In this document: positions 16,936-26,226 of the stretch, in pieces
Position numbering within the stretch: the first letter of the stretch is position 1
Layout: every line of letters starts with the position of its first letter
Assembly (NCBI RefSeq): GCF_010882125.1
Contig: NZ_JAAGVZ010000003.1
Location: 296,535-360,534, forward strand
Origin: Peribacillus alkalitolerans
GTDB taxonomy: Bacteria; Bacillota; Bacilli; Bacillales; DSM-1321
DNA: 64,000 bases
Reading direction: 5' to 3'
The notes under the pieces: generated by a model
What the model was told of the DNA's origin: nothing
Seen by the model: the letters and a program-made list of their open reading frames with translations, nothing else
Databases searched by the model: none
Made by a program: the position numbers and the translations under genes

Positions 16936-17886
16936 TTATTGGATCATCCCCGATACAACCGATAGTCTATCTTTCGCTTCTTTCATCATGCTCTTCAGCA
17001 ATTCCTCAACGGAAGGAACATTTCGTATCAATCCTGCAATTTGGCCTCCGTTAACAAATCCATCCTCCATATTCCCATAGATGGCTCCGTTTACATGATA
17101 GTATTCTGTGGTCATTTCAGCATACTCTTGTACATCCATGCCCTCTTTTTCCTTTTCTAACACTTTTTCAATATATGGAGTGGGTAAAAGTCTCCTGATT
17201 TTCCCTACGGACCTACCTACAACGACTGTTCCGTGATCGTTGCACTCAAGCATTTTTTGCTTATAGCTTTCATGAAAAGGAGCTTCTTTTGTGGCAATGA
17301 ATCGGGTCCCCATTTGTACCCCACTTGCCCCTAGCATCAATGCAGCAGCCAAGCCGTGTCCATCACCAATCCCACCAGCAGCGATAACGGGAATTGATAC
17401 CCCTTTGGCAACTTGTGGGATCAGTGCAAATGTAGTTGTTTCTAAATGTGAGTTAATACCAGCCGCTTCGTACCCTTCCGCCACCACTATATCAGCGCCT
17501 GCAGCTTCTGCTTTTTGTGCATGTAAAACGGTTGCAATGACACACAAGATCTTGACGCCATTCTCTTTTAAAATCGGAATCATCGGTGCCGGATTCCCTG
17601 CTGAATAAGAAACTACCTTTATTTGATGTTTTAAAACTAGCGCGACAAGCTCTTTTACATGCGGATTGACACTGATTGCTATATTAACTCCGAAAGGTCG
17701 ATTCGTTAGCTTCTTCGTTTCAACAATTATATTTTCTACTTCATCTGGAGTCATCGTACCTGCTCCAATCATTCCTAATCCACCAGCATTAGAAACTGCA
17801 GCAGCTAACGGTGCATTCGATATATTTCCCATTCCACCTTGAATGATTGGATATAAGATTCCTAATAATTTTGTAATTTGATTCAC
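16936..17886 (-). CDS. FabK/nitronate monooxygenase-family flavoprotein
   Basis: 316 residues, FMN-dependent TIM barrel. Motifs YPIIQGGMG at the N-terminus, SNAGGLGMIGAG, PFGVNIAI, and AAGGIGDGHGLAAALMLGA (flavin phosphate binding) are typical of 2-nitropropane dioxygenase/enoyl-ACP reductase II proteins. The last segment GAIYGNMEDGFVNGGQIAG is FabK-like. Either nitronate detoxification or enoyl-ACP reduction fits; I cannot choose from sequence alone. Single gene, divergent from the gamma-carbonic anhydrase gene. Confidence 0.8.
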   Translation of the reverse strand: MNQITKLLGILYPIIQGGMGNISNAPLAAAVSNAGGLGMIGAGTMTPDEVENIIVETKKLTNRPFGVNIAISVNPHVKELVALVLKHQIKVVSYSAGNPAPMIPILKENGVKILCVIATVLHAQKAEAAGADIVVAEGYEAAGINSHLETTTFALIPQVAKGVSIPVIAAGGIGDGHGLAAALMLGASGVQMGTRFIATKEAPFHESYKQKMLECNDHGTVVVGRSVGKIRRLLPTPYIEKVLEKEKEGMDVQEYAEMTTEYYHVNGAIYGNMEDGFVNGGQIAGLIRNVPSVEELLKSMMKEAKDRLSVVSGMIQ

Positions 17887-17959
17887 ACAAAACTCCCCCT
17901 CCGTTATAATAATGTTATACTATTTTCAAGATTCAGACAATGAAGAAAGTGGGGATATT

Positions 17960-18481
17960 ATGAAATATGCTTTTCAAAATAAACAACCGAATGTCGATGA
18001 AACTGTATTTCTTGCACCTGGCAGCTGTGTGATTGGTGAGGTGACGATTGGCAGGGAATCAAGTGTATGGTTCAATGCCGTCTTGCGTGGGGATGAAGGC
18101 CCCATCACGATTGGTGAGAAGTGCAGCATTCAAGATAATGTTACATGCCATTTATATGAAGGCTCTCCCCTTGTAATTGAAGACGAAGTCACGATAGGGC
18201 ACAACGCAATCCTCCATGGTTGCACGATTGGTAAACGAAGCATCATTGGAATGGGATCCACAATCCTAGACGGAGCTGTGATAGGTGAGGAATGTATCAT
18301 TGGCGCTAATTCATTGATTCCTCCTGGAAAAAAGATCCCCCCTCGTTCTTTGGTAGTCGGGGCACCTGGAAAAGTGGTTCGTGAAATTACCGAGGAAGAT
18401 ATCAAATTAATCCAATTATCCATCGATACATATGTGGATAAAGGGAAGCAATACAAAAGTTCATTAAAGCCAATGTCATAA
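17960..18481 (+). CDS. Gamma-carbonic anhydrase/PaaY-like hexapeptide protein
   Basis: 174 residues from the ATG at 17960 (GTGGGGA before it; the 48-bp longer frame begins within a TATAAT-rich promoter region). Left-handed beta-helix hexapeptide repeats (VIGEVTIGRESSVW..., IIGMGSTILDGAVIGE) and metal-ligand positions in the CHLYEG and GHNAILHG segments fit YtoA/PaaY/gamma-carbonic anhydrases. PaaY proteins assist phenylacetate catabolism as thioesterases, and the paa cluster lies 2 kb away, but this gene is separate from it, so YtoA-like is the safer reading. Confidence 0.8.
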   Translation: MKYAFQNKQPNVDETVFLAPGSCVIGEVTIGRESSVWFNAVLRGDEGPITIGEKCSIQDNVTCHLYEGSPLVIEDEVTIGHNAILHGCTIGKRSIIGMGSTILDGAVIGEECIIGANSLIPPGKKIPPRSLVVGAPGKVVREITEEDIKLIQLSIDTYVDKGKQYKSSLKPMS

Positions 18482-18548
18482 AAGATTTTATTGAGAAATA
18501 TATAGAAAAAGGATTGAATTAGAAATGGATTAGGAGGTCTTACATAAC

Positions 18549-19052
18549 ATGTTTCAAACAATCGATAGTTTTTTAAAGGCGTGGGAATACGAAGCAAGGC
18601 AAACTCAGAAAGTTCTAGATACACTAACTGATGATTCTCTCAATCAAGCAATTACCTCTGAAAATTGGACGCTGGGTCGTATAGGCTGGCACATTGTCAC
18701 AGCTATTCACATTATTGCTTCCCCAACAGGTTTAGAATTTGAAGGTCAAGGAAAGGATTGGCCTGTCCCAGAATCAGCCCAGTTTATCGCAAGAAAATAC
18801 CAACAAGCAAGCGAATCCTTTGTAAATGCGATCAAAACCCAATGGACAAACGAACACCTGCAAAATACAACACACTTTTTTGGACAGAACATGTCCAATG
18901 GAGTAATTATGCAATTTTTCATCAATCATCAAATTCATCATCGTGGTCAAATGACTGTTCTCATGCGACAAGCAGGCTTGCCTGTCCCAGGTCTCTACGG
19001 TCCATCTAAAGAAGAATGGGCTAAGTATGGGATGGAAGCGCCGCAATTGTAG
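18549..19052 (+). CDS. DinB/YfiT-family putative metal-dependent protein
   Basis: 167 residues, four-helix bundle pattern. Likely metal-ligand histidines occur in RIGWHIVTAIH and NHQIHHRGQM, as in DinB/YfiT proteins (some are thiol-S-transferases using bacillithiol). ATG preceded by TTAGGAGGT. Single gene with terminator downstream. Confidence 0.8.
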   Translation: MFQTIDSFLKAWEYEARQTQKVLDTLTDDSLNQAITSENWTLGRIGWHIVTAIHIIASPTGLEFEGQGKDWPVPESAQFIARKYQQASESFVNAIKTQWTNEHLQNTTHFFGQNMSNGVIMQFFINHQIHHRGQMTVLMRQAGLPVPGLYGPSKEEWAKYGMEAPQL

Positions 19053-19063
19053 GTTCTATCAAG

Positions 19064-19095
19064 AAAAACACTTAGCCTGAATGCTAAGTGTTTTT
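19064..19095. terminator. Bidirectional terminator
   Basis: AAAAACACTTAGC, 6-nt loop, GCTAAGTGTTTTT between convergent dinB-like and kinB-like genes. Confidence 0.9.
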
Positions 19096-19097
19096 CT

Positions 19098-20333
19098 TTA
19101 CACTGGTATAGTAATGTTAAAGGTTGTTCCTTTTCCTTTTACGCTTTCCACTTCAATGCTTCCTTTTACTTTATGAATCGTGCTATATACCAAAAGCATC
19201 CCTAGACCCGTTCCTTCTTTTTTTGTAGAATAATACGGTCTGCCTAATTGCTGAATTTCTTCCTTGGTCATTCCGATTCCATTATCTTTTATTTTTATCT
19301 GGATGCTTTTTTTGTACTCAGAGACCTCAATCCTTAAAATACCACCCTTTTCTTTCATCGCTTCAATCCCATTTTTGTACAAATTCGTCAAACACTGTTG
19401 AATCTGATTTTTATCGTAAGTTGTATTGAATGAATTCGCGAATCTATATTGAATCTGTACCCCATGCATGTTGGCATAAGGAATCATAATATTTTTCACA
19501 TATTCTGTTTCTTCCTGAAAGTTTGAATAAACCATGTTCTCACATTGAGGCTTTGCAAATTCTAGAAAATCACTAACAATCCCCTCTGCTCTTTTCAATT
19601 CCTGTAAGGCAAATTCCACGTATCTTTTTTCCTCTTCATTAATCGTATGAGATTGATTTAATAGCTGTAGAAATCCATGAGTAACAGTAAGTGGATTTCT
19701 GATTTCGTGAGAAACGCTGGCTGATAACTCACTTACCACATTCAATCTTTCTGAATGGACAAACGATTTACGTGATTCTACATTATATATTATTTTTTCT
19801 ATTAAAATCATTATTATGACCATGACCAAGACGTGAGTAGTCATGGCATGGAAAGCCAATTCCCAAAACTCTTTATTTAAAATTTCTATTAAGCTTATTA
19901 ATGTCACAAGGTAAAGAAGCATCACGAAAAATGAAACGAGAGCCGCACATGTAATTCTAGTCTTTGGATTCATTCGTATGAATGTTTTACTTAGTAGTGG
20001 TACCACTGATAAGATAACAGTTGAGAATAGGAATGAATGGAAGACTCCTTCCCCACCAATCAAAAAACGAACTAGATTTAGAATGAAATAAAGTGGGAGG
20101 ACACCTCTATACCCTCCAAATAATGCCACAATAATAAATGGAACGTACCGCAAATCATAAATAAACCCCACATCCAATCGGATCGGGTATTCCATGCACA
20201 GGACCATCGTAATACTTGAAAGAAAAATTTGTAAGTATTTATTGTAATAGGTCTCTCTATTTTCAAAGAAAATTAATAATATCAAAACTGGGATAAGTAG
20301 AAAAAGGAAATTTAAAAGTAATGTTTCTATCAA
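19098..20333 (-). CDS. KinB-like sporulation sensor histidine kinase
   Basis: 411 residues. The N-terminal ~190 residues have about six membrane segments with the 5TM-LYT-type look (DLRYVPFIIVALFGGYRGV). The H-box SASVSHEIRNPLTVTHGF follows, then the N-box (YKNGIEAM), G1 (DNGIGMT), F-box and G2 (GTGLGMLL). This matches KinB of B. subtilis in plan and length (428). TTG start after AAAGGAAGC. No response regulator nearby, consistent with feeding the Spo0F phosphorelay. No kapB-like gene is adjacent. Confidence 0.8.
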   Translation of the reverse strand: MIETLLLNFLFLLIPVLILLIFFENRETYYNKYLQIFLSSITMVLCMEYPIRLDVGFIYDLRYVPFIIVALFGGYRGVLPLYFILNLVRFLIGGEGVFHSFLFSTVILSVVPLLSKTFIRMNPKTRITCAALVSFFVMLLYLVTLISLIEILNKEFWELAFHAMTTHVLVMVIIMILIEKIIYNVESRKSFVHSERLNVVSELSASVSHEIRNPLTVTHGFLQLLNQSHTINEEEKRYVEFALQELKRAEGIVSDFLEFAKPQCENMVYSNFQEETEYVKNIMIPYANMHGVQIQYRFANSFNTTYDKNQIQQCLTNLYKNGIEAMKEKGGILRIEVSEYKKSIQIKIKDNGIGMTKEEIQQLGRPYYSTKKEGTGLGMLLVYSTIHKVKGSIEVESVKGKGTTFNITIPV

Positions 20334-20474
20334 AATAGAGCTTCCTTTCCTATGCTGTTAAAGATTTAAATTAAAGATTAATTACTTAGTACTATACCAT
20401 GTGGTAAGAATATACATAATTATATGGCTTTTCATATTAAAAAACACGAGAGTAAAGTTCTAGAAATACAAAGA

Positions 20475-20494
20475 AGACCGAACATATTCGGTCT
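20475..20494 (-). terminator. Terminator after paaX
   Basis: AGACCGAA, loop CATA, TTCGGTCT just after the paaX stop on the minus strand. Confidence 0.75.
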
Positions 20495-20502
20495 ATTAAA
20501 TA

Positions 20503-21396
20503 CTAGAGGATAAATGGATGGTCCATTACATCATACTCTTCATCTTTATGGTCCATTTCGTTTCCTTCCTGGAAGACGGACTCAAAGAAATGAAGGGCTG
20601 GTTCCGCTAATTCACGATAGTATTCTGTGAATAGGGAGGCAGCATGACCACCCAGCCACTGTTCAGGTAACAATTCTTCAGGCAATCCAGGGTCTACGAA
20701 CAAAAACTTCCGGTATTCGTGGACTAGCTTCGTTCGCTCAACGAAGCACTCTGCATCAGTCATGGCCCCTTTTTGGATATTGCTTTTGGCGATAATGTAT
20801 TTCTGACTATATTCAGTAATGAAATCTTTATATTTTTGATTGATTTCTTCCAAATTCCAGCTTTTATCCATAATCCTGCTGTTATCATGCGGCCCATCAT
20901 AAGAGGCTATAAAGAAATCTACATACTCTTTAATATCATATTTCTCTATTAGATCATCGACCTGCTTTTCAAGCTTATTCGGGGAAATCCACACGCTATT
21001 GGACATCGTACCAAAGCCGCTCCACACTAATTCTTTCCTTAGTTCATCACGAATATTACGTATTTCTTCTGGAATGGTATACATCAGCATGCGCCACTTT
21101 CCATCCCATTTTTCAGGATTTAGCTTAAAAATCCGATTGGCCGCTTCTTCCATACGCTTAGCTCCGCGGTCCGTTAAAAAATAGTAGCTTTTGTTACCTT
21201 TTTTCTCCGCTTGAACCCAGCCTTGCTTGTTCATGCGGGAAATTGCAGCACGCACGGCTTGGTCATTATGACCAAACTCATTCAGCAAACGAATCAAACT
21301 ACCAATCCAAATCTTATTCCCATAGTGGCGTATATAATCTCCGTACAGAGTAAATATCATTGATCTTGTATTCATTCTTGTCCTATCCTCTTCCAT
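20503..21396 (-). CDS. paaX: PaaX-family repressor of phenylacetate catabolism
   Basis: 297 residues. N-terminal winged helix (SMIFTLYGDYIRHYG...VRAAISRMNKQGW) and central PaaX domain (KWRMLMYTIPEEIR.., SNSVWISPNKLE), plus a C-terminal PaaX region (VHEYRKFLFVDPGLPEELLPE, 21 residues in all, conserved in the family). PaaX repressors are released from DNA by phenylacetyl-CoA. It sits beside the paa operon on the same strand but has its own upstream region, holding a periodic repeat array. Confidence 0.9.
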   Translation of the reverse strand: MEEDRTRMNTRSMIFTLYGDYIRHYGNKIWIGSLIRLLNEFGHNDQAVRAAISRMNKQGWVQAEKKGNKSYYFLTDRGAKRMEEAANRIFKLNPEKWDGKWRMLMYTIPEEIRNIRDELRKELVWSGFGTMSNSVWISPNKLEKQVDDLIEKYDIKEYVDFFIASYDGPHDNSRIMDKSWNLEEINQKYKDFITEYSQKYIIAKSNIQKGAMTDAECFVERTKLVHEYRKFLFVDPGLPEELLPEQWLGGHAASLFTEYYRELAEPALHFFESVFQEGNEMDHKDEEYDVMDHPFIL

Positions 21397-21503
21397 TCTA
21401 TCTAGTATTTTTATTTTACCAATTTAAAGCGGTATCGTCTCGTTATCATTCTTACAAATTTGAGAATTTCTGATTTTTAAAAAACACAGATTTATCCCAA
21501 ATT

Positions 21504-21606
21504 CGACAAGTTGGGAATATAAACATGAAAGTCGGGATTAAATATGTAAAAGTCGGGATTATCACGCTTAAGTTAGGAATATATGAGCACAACTAGGGAT
21601 AATAAC
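21504..21606. repeat. Array of five ~21-22-bp units upstream of paaX
   Basis: Five imperfect units with the core AAGTCGGGATTA (AAGTTGGGAATA, AAGTCGGGATTA twice, AAGTTAGGAATA, AACTAGGGATAA) start near 21506, 21528, 21549, 21570 and 21591, i.e. every two helical turns. The core resembles AAAGTGnnGGATAAA of the other arrays. No CRISPR features. Confidence 0.65.
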
Positions 21607-21657
21607 TAAAATAGAATAGGAGAATTGTTTACAACCCACTACTTTACTAAAAAAACC

Positions 21658-21675
21658 CAAAAGACCAACCTTTTG
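21658..21675 (-). terminator. Terminator of the main paa operon
   Basis: On the minus strand CAAAAG, 6 nt, CTTTTG followed by GGTTTTTTT, 13 bp past the stop of the last enoyl-CoA hydratase gene. Confidence 0.65.
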
Positions 21676-21687
21676 AGTCCGATAATC

Positions 21688-22464
21688 TCATTTCCCTGTA
21701 AAAACAGGTGCTCTTTTTTCACTAAAAGCTAATAAAGCCTCTTCCCGATCCTTGGTCGGAATCGTTTTTTCATAGGCTTCAGTCTCAATCTGTAATCCTG
21801 TTAAAATATCTGTCTGTAAACCTGCTTCTATCGCATACTTTGCTTGCTGAACGGCAATAGGTGCATTTTTCATGATTTCCCCTGCAAGTGATAGACATTC
21901 GGGAATCAATGTATCTTTTTTGACAACCTTTGTTAAAATCCCAATTTCATAGGCTTCATGAGCTGTGATTTTGCGTGCTGTCAAGATCAGTTCCTTCGCC
22001 TTCGTTTCCCCAATTAACCGTGGCAAACGTTGGGTTCCACCAGCACCTGGTATGATGCCCCAGCTCACTTCCGTCAATCCCATCACAGCTTCCTCAACTG
22101 CAATTTTGAAATCACAGGCTAGTAGTAATTCAAAGCCTCCTCCAAACGCATAGCCGTTAATGGCTGCAATCGTGGGTTGAGGTAACAAAGCCACGCCTTG
22201 GAATACATCTCGAATCTTTTTCACATTCCGTCTGACCTCAGAAGGGGTCAATGTTTTTCTTTCCTTTAAATCCGCTCCTGCACTGAACGCTTTATCCCCG
22301 CTCCCAGTTATTAATACTACACGTACTTCAGGATCGGAATGGATTTCACTGACCAATTCACCCAGCTCTACTAAACTTTCATAATGGAAACAATTCAATG
22401 CTTCGGGACGATTCAATGTAACATAAGCCACGTGATCCTTTTTTTCATAGTTCAGAAACCTCAT
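21688..22464 (-). CDS. Enoyl-CoA hydratase (third crotonase of the paa operon)
   Basis: 258 residues from the ATG at 22464 (1 bp after the thiolase stop, with GGGGAG upstream; the longer frame starts inside the thiolase gene). Crotonase fold; both catalytic Glu positions are kept (GGFELLLAC and LTEVSWG), and the PGAGGTQRL block is present. It should hydrate a trans-enoyl-CoA. In this operon it could serve 2,3-dehydroadipyl-CoA or another acyl-CoA of the pathway. Last gene of the operon. Confidence 0.85.
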   Translation of the reverse strand: MRFLNYEKKDHVAYVTLNRPEALNCFHYESLVELGELVSEIHSDPEVRVVLITGSGDKAFSAGADLKERKTLTPSEVRRNVKKIRDVFQGVALLPQPTIAAINGYAFGGGFELLLACDFKIAVEEAVMGLTEVSWGIIPGAGGTQRLPRLIGETKAKELILTARKITAHEAYEIGILTKVVKKDTLIPECLSLAGEIMKNAPIAVQQAKYAIEAGLQTDILTGLQIETEAYEKTIPTKDREEALLAFSEKRAPVFTGK

Positions 22465-22465
22465 C

Positions 22466-23674
22466 TTACTCGCTCCCCATATTTTCGATAATAGTAGAGA
22501 TTCCTTGTCCAACGCCTACACACATCGTAGCCATTCCGAATCGCTCATTTCTTCTTTTCATTTCATATAGTAAGGTGGTCAAAATCCTAGCTCCACTTGC
22601 TCCAAGAGGATGTCCGAAAGCGATTGCGCCTCCGTTCACATTCACTCGGTCACTCGTTAGCCCAAGCTCATTGATACATGCCAATGATTGAGAAGCAAAT
22701 GCTTCATTCAATTCGACTAACCCTATATCTTCAATGGAAAGGTTCGCCCTTCCCAAGGCTTTCTTTGTGGAATAAATTGGGCCTATCCCCATAATTGAAG
22801 GCTCCACTCCCGCAATAGCACTTGACACATAACGTGCTAACGGCTTTAAACCTAGTTCATCTGCTTTTTCCTTAGACATCAATAGTAGAGCAGATGAACC
22901 ATCATTGACTCCTGAAGCGTTCCCAGCAGTAACCGTTCCACCTGGAAACAATGGTCGGAGTGAAGCAAGCTTTTCAATTGTCGTATCAGAACGAGGATGT
23001 TCATCATCCTTAATCAAGAATTCTTTCCCTTTTCGGTCCACATACAAGACTGGAACAATCTCCTCATGGAATATTCCTGCCTCAATCGCTCTTTGAGCCT
23101 TCTTTTGACTCTCATAAGCAAATTTGTCTTGCTGCTCCCGTGTGATTCCAAATTGCTTAGCGACATTCTCCGCCGTCTCTGGCATGCTATCTGTGCCATA
23201 CATTTCTTTCAATTTCGGATTAATAAAGCGCCATCCAATCGTCGTATCAACGAGCTCCATATTGCCTCTAGGAAAATCCTGCTCGGGCTTTTTCGTCACA
23301 AGGGGTGCACGCGTCATACTTTCCGTTCCACCTGCGATGTAAATGTCACCTTCACCAGCCAAGATCGATCTCGCCGCATAATTCACTGCATCCAAACCTG
23401 AACCACATAATCGGTTAAGCGTCGTTCCGCCCACTTCAATCGGCAATCCAGCTAACAAGGCGGACATCCTTGCTACATTGCGATTGTCCTCCCCTGCTCC
23501 ATTGGCATTCCCAAAGACCACCTCTTCTATCTCTGCAGGATTTACTTCAGGATTCCTAGTGATAAGCGCTCTGATTACCGTAGCACCCAAATCATCCGGA
23601 CGAACATTCCGTAATGCTCCATTGTACCTTCCAATCGGAGTCCTGACCGCGTCTACAATCACTACTTCTCTCAT
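22466..23674 (-). CDS. paaJ: Thiolase, probable 3-oxoadipyl-CoA thiolase PaaJ
   Basis: 402 residues from ATG 23674 ([15 protein letters not shown]..; the extra 42 bp upstream lie in the paaH end). Active-site Cys in [13 protein letters not shown], His in [15 protein letters not shown], second Cys in CVGVGQG. Thiolases of this type cleave 3-oxoadipyl-CoA to acetyl-CoA and succinyl-CoA and act once earlier in the phenylacetate route. Between paaH and the hydratase gene with almost no gaps. Confidence 0.88.
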   Translation of the reverse strand: MREVVIVDAVRTPIGRYNGALRNVRPDDLGATVIRALITRNPEVNPAEIEEVVFGNANGAGEDNRNVARMSALLAGLPIEVGGTTLNRLCGSGLDAVNYAARSILAGEGDIYIAGGTESMTRAPLVTKKPEQDFPRGNMELVDTTIGWRFINPKLKEMYGTDSMPETAENVAKQFGITREQQDKFAYESQKKAQRAIEAGIFHEEIVPVLYVDRKGKEFLIKDDEHPRSDTTIEKLASLRPLFPGGTVTAGNASGVNDGSSALLLMSKEKADELGLKPLARYVSSAIAGVEPSIMGIGPIYSTKKALGRANLSIEDIGLVELNEAFASQSLACINELGLTSDRVNVNGGAIAFGHPLGASGARILTTLLYEMKRRNERFGMATMCVGVGQGISTIIENMGSE

Positions 23675-23675
23675 T

Positions 23676-24539
23676 TTATTTAGCACCACCTTTATCTCTG
23701 TAATCATAAACGCCACGGCCTGACTTTCGTCCCAGTCTGCCTGCTTTCACATATTGCTCCAACAGTGGGGCGGGACGATATTTTTCGCCGAGCTTAGCAT
23801 GCAAGTAATTGAGATTATTCAATCTTGTATCTAAACCGACTAAATCCCCAAGCTCAAACGGACCCATCGGATAATTGAGGCCAAGGCGGATTGCCTTATC
23901 GATCTCTTCTGGAGTCCCTAAGCCCTCTTGCAACATATAGAATGCCTCATTCCCTACTAGCGCTGAAATTCTGCTCGTAACAAATCCAGGGAATTCGTTG
24001 ACCACAACGGTTTCTTTTTTCATCAAACCAGCCAGTTCCTTCACAGCCTCAACTGTCTCATCACTTGTTTCCAAACCACGTACAATCTCAATCAACGGCA
24101 TTTTATGGACCGGGTTAAAAAAGTGCATCGCAATTACTCGTTCCGGGCGATTAGTAAAAGAACCTATTTCAGTCGGACTCATCGTGGAAGTATTCGTTGC
24201 AAAAAAACAATGACTTGGTGCATTCTGATCCATTTTTTCAAAGACAGCTTTTTTGATCTCTATCTTTTCAGGCACAGCTTCAATAATAAAATCCGCTTCT
24301 TTAAAAGCTTCTTCCATGGATGTCGTATATTTCAAACGTCCCTCCGCCAAATGAAAATCGGATTCTGTAAGCTTCCCCCTTGTTACGGCCTTCTGAAAAA
24401 GTCCCGAAATCTCATCTTTCGCGTGGGCCAGTTGTTCTTCCTTTATATCAACTAATGTGACATCACATTTCCCAATCGCTGCCACATAAGCGATTCCTCT
24501 TCCCATCACACCAGAGCCGATTACTACCAGTCGTTTCAA
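23676..24539 (-). CDS. paaH: 3-hydroxyacyl-CoA dehydrogenase PaaH
   Basis: 287 residues. NAD-binding start VVIGSGVMGRGIA, catalytic His in AMHFFNPVHKMPLIE, Asn in ATNTSTMSP, and the C-terminal LGLNYPMGPFELGDLVGLD dimer domain. Converts 3-hydroxyadipyl-CoA to 3-oxoadipyl-CoA in the paa route. Length matches single-domain short 3HCDH enzymes. 1 bp before the thiolase gene. Confidence 0.9.
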   Translation of the reverse strand: MKRLVVIGSGVMGRGIAYVAAIGKCDVTLVDIKEEQLAHAKDEISGLFQKAVTRGKLTESDFHLAEGRLKYTTSMEEAFKEADFIIEAVPEKIEIKKAVFEKMDQNAPSHCFFATNTSTMSPTEIGSFTNRPERVIAMHFFNPVHKMPLIEIVRGLETSDETVEAVKELAGLMKKETVVVNEFPGFVTSRISALVGNEAFYMLQEGLGTPEEIDKAIRLGLNYPMGPFELGDLVGLDTRLNNLNYLHAKLGEKYRPAPLLEQYVKAGRLGRKSGRGVYDYRDKGGAK

Positions 24540-24685
24540 TTTCTACTCCTCCTTGTTTGAAAAAGGGACACAACCCTTCCAGCCTAAATGAAAGAAAGGG
24601 TCTGACCCCACACACTATGAAAAAGGTGACCAAACCTTTAGTGTGAATGAGGGCCAACCCTTCGTCTCTTAGTTATTACCCATTC
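24540..24685. other. Spacer inside the paa operon with GTCTGACCCCAC motif
   Basis: 146 bp between the ALDH and paaH genes. Contains GGGTCTGACCCC (partly palindromic), followed by ACACAC; the motif GTCTGACCCCACnCAC recurs at about 27043-27056 in the next large spacer of the same operon. No gene seen. Confidence 0.4.
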
Positions 24686-26203
24686 TTATAATCCAAATGG
24701 ATTTAAAGGTCGCCCTCCGTAATAGGAAATGACGCTTTTTGTTTCACAGTATAAATCCAGTGTTTCAACACAAAGCTCTCTGCCAAATCCTGATTGCTTA
24801 TAGCCTCCGAACGGTGTTCCCGGGAATGCAGAAAACGGACAGTTGACCATTACTATTCCCGCTTGGATTCCCTTCGAAATGCGAGTCGCCCGAGCATGGT
24901 CTTTCGTCCAGACCGCAGAACCCAAACCATATTCGGTATCATTGGCAAGCTTTAAGGCTTCCTTTTCATCCTTGAATTTCATGACAACCACAACTGGTCC
25001 AAAGATTTCTTCCCTGACAGCCTTCGTGTTATGATTCACGTTAGTAATGATAGTTGGCTCATACCAGAATCCATTTTCATAGCCTTCCAATTTCGCTACT
25101 GTTCCGCCCGTTTCAATATTGGCTCCATCCGCTTTTGCCGATTCGACATAGGCATGGATGATATTAAGCTGATCCTGGTTGATGATTGCCCCAACATGAG
25201 TGCCTTTATCGAAAGGATTGCCTAGCTTAAGCTTCTTCGTTTTTTCGATGAACTTTTCCATGAATTCATCGTAAATTTCTTCTTGCACATACAATCTTGA
25301 ACGTGCTTCACAAGACTGACCCGAATTATAGAAAATTCCAAAGAGTGAACCATCTACAGCGGCATCGATATCTGCGTCCTCAAACACAATGCTTGGGGAT
25401 TTTCCACCTAGCTCTAAAGTCACACGCTTTAAAGTACTTGATGCGCGTTCCATAATTTTTCTTCCAATCGGTGTAGATCCTGTGAAAGCAATCTTATCGA
25501 CCGCAACATGTTCCACTAAATAGTTTCCTACCTCTGAACCAGCTCCAGGTACAATATTCACTACACCTTCAGGTACGCCTGCTTCGATACAGATTTCCCC
25601 AAGTACTATTGCTGTTAAGGGTGTCAGTGTCGCTGGTTTTACCACGACTGAACAACCTACGGCAATCGCAGGAGCAATTTTCCAAGCTGCCATCATCAGT
25701 GGATAATTCCAAGGAATGATTTGTGCACAAACCCCAACGGGTTCTTTTTCCGTGTGGTTTTGGAAAGCTCCAGGCATGCTATTGACACTTCCACGGTGGC
25801 TTACAATTGCACCTGCATAAAATTCAAAGTCCTCTATGGCTTGCATCACTTGCCCTTGGGCAGCGGACAATGATTTACCTGTATCGAGAATCTCTAATTC
25901 TACTAACTCATTAAACCTTGAACGCATAATGCTCGCGATTTTATTCAAGGTCCTGGAACGCTTATTGATGGGAAAGTGCCGCCATTTGCCGAAATCAAAT
26001 GCGTTTCGGGCGGCTTGAACTGCACGTTCCGCGTCCTCAATATTGGCTTTGGCCACATCAGCGATTTTTTCACCTGTAGCTGGATTGTACGTAACGAACG
26101 TCTCATTGCTGCTGCTTTCCATTCGCTGCCCGTTAATGATCAATTGGTAGCGGTCTCTCTTCGTTTCAAACTGCTCTAGTTTTGGGTCTCTAACCGTCGA
26201 CAT
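24686..26203 (-). CDS. Aldehyde dehydrogenase of the phenylacetate cluster
   Basis: 505 residues. NAD-dependent ALDH with CAQIIPWNYPLMMAAWK, GSTPIGRKIM, general base Glu in LELGGKSPSIVF, and the nucleophile Cys in NSGQSCEARSRLYV. E. coli PaaZ fuses such a domain to a MaoC hydratase; here only the ALDH part exists. It is either the oxidant of the ring-opened semialdehyde, acting without fusion, or a phenylacetaldehyde dehydrogenase supplying phenylacetate. Betaine-aldehyde-like sequence does not decide this. Confidence 0.85.
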   Translation of the reverse strand: MSTVRDPKLEQFETKRDRYQLIINGQRMESSSNETFVTYNPATGEKIADVAKANIEDAERAVQAARNAFDFGKWRHFPINKRSRTLNKIASIMRSRFNELVELEILDTGKSLSAAQGQVMQAIEDFEFYAGAIVSHRGSVNSMPGAFQNHTEKEPVGVCAQIIPWNYPLMMAAWKIAPAIAVGCSVVVKPATLTPLTAIVLGEICIEAGVPEGVVNIVPGAGSEVGNYLVEHVAVDKIAFTGSTPIGRKIMERASSTLKRVTLELGGKSPSIVFEDADIDAAVDGSLFGIFYNSGQSCEARSRLYVQEEIYDEFMEKFIEKTKKLKLGNPFDKGTHVGAIINQDQLNIIHAYVESAKADGANIETGGTVAKLEGYENGFWYEPTIITNVNHNTKAVREEIFGPVVVVMKFKDEKEALKLANDTEYGLGSAVWTKDHARATRISKGIQAGIVMVNCPFSAFPGTPFGGYKQSGFGRELCVETLDLYCETKSVISYYGGRPLNPFGL

Positions 26204-26226
26204 AGTAATCTCCTTTTCTACGAGAC

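Noticed and set aside
21504-21606. CRISPR array
   Set aside because: Units are about 12 bp of core in a 21-bp period with no unique spacers and no cas genes in the window.
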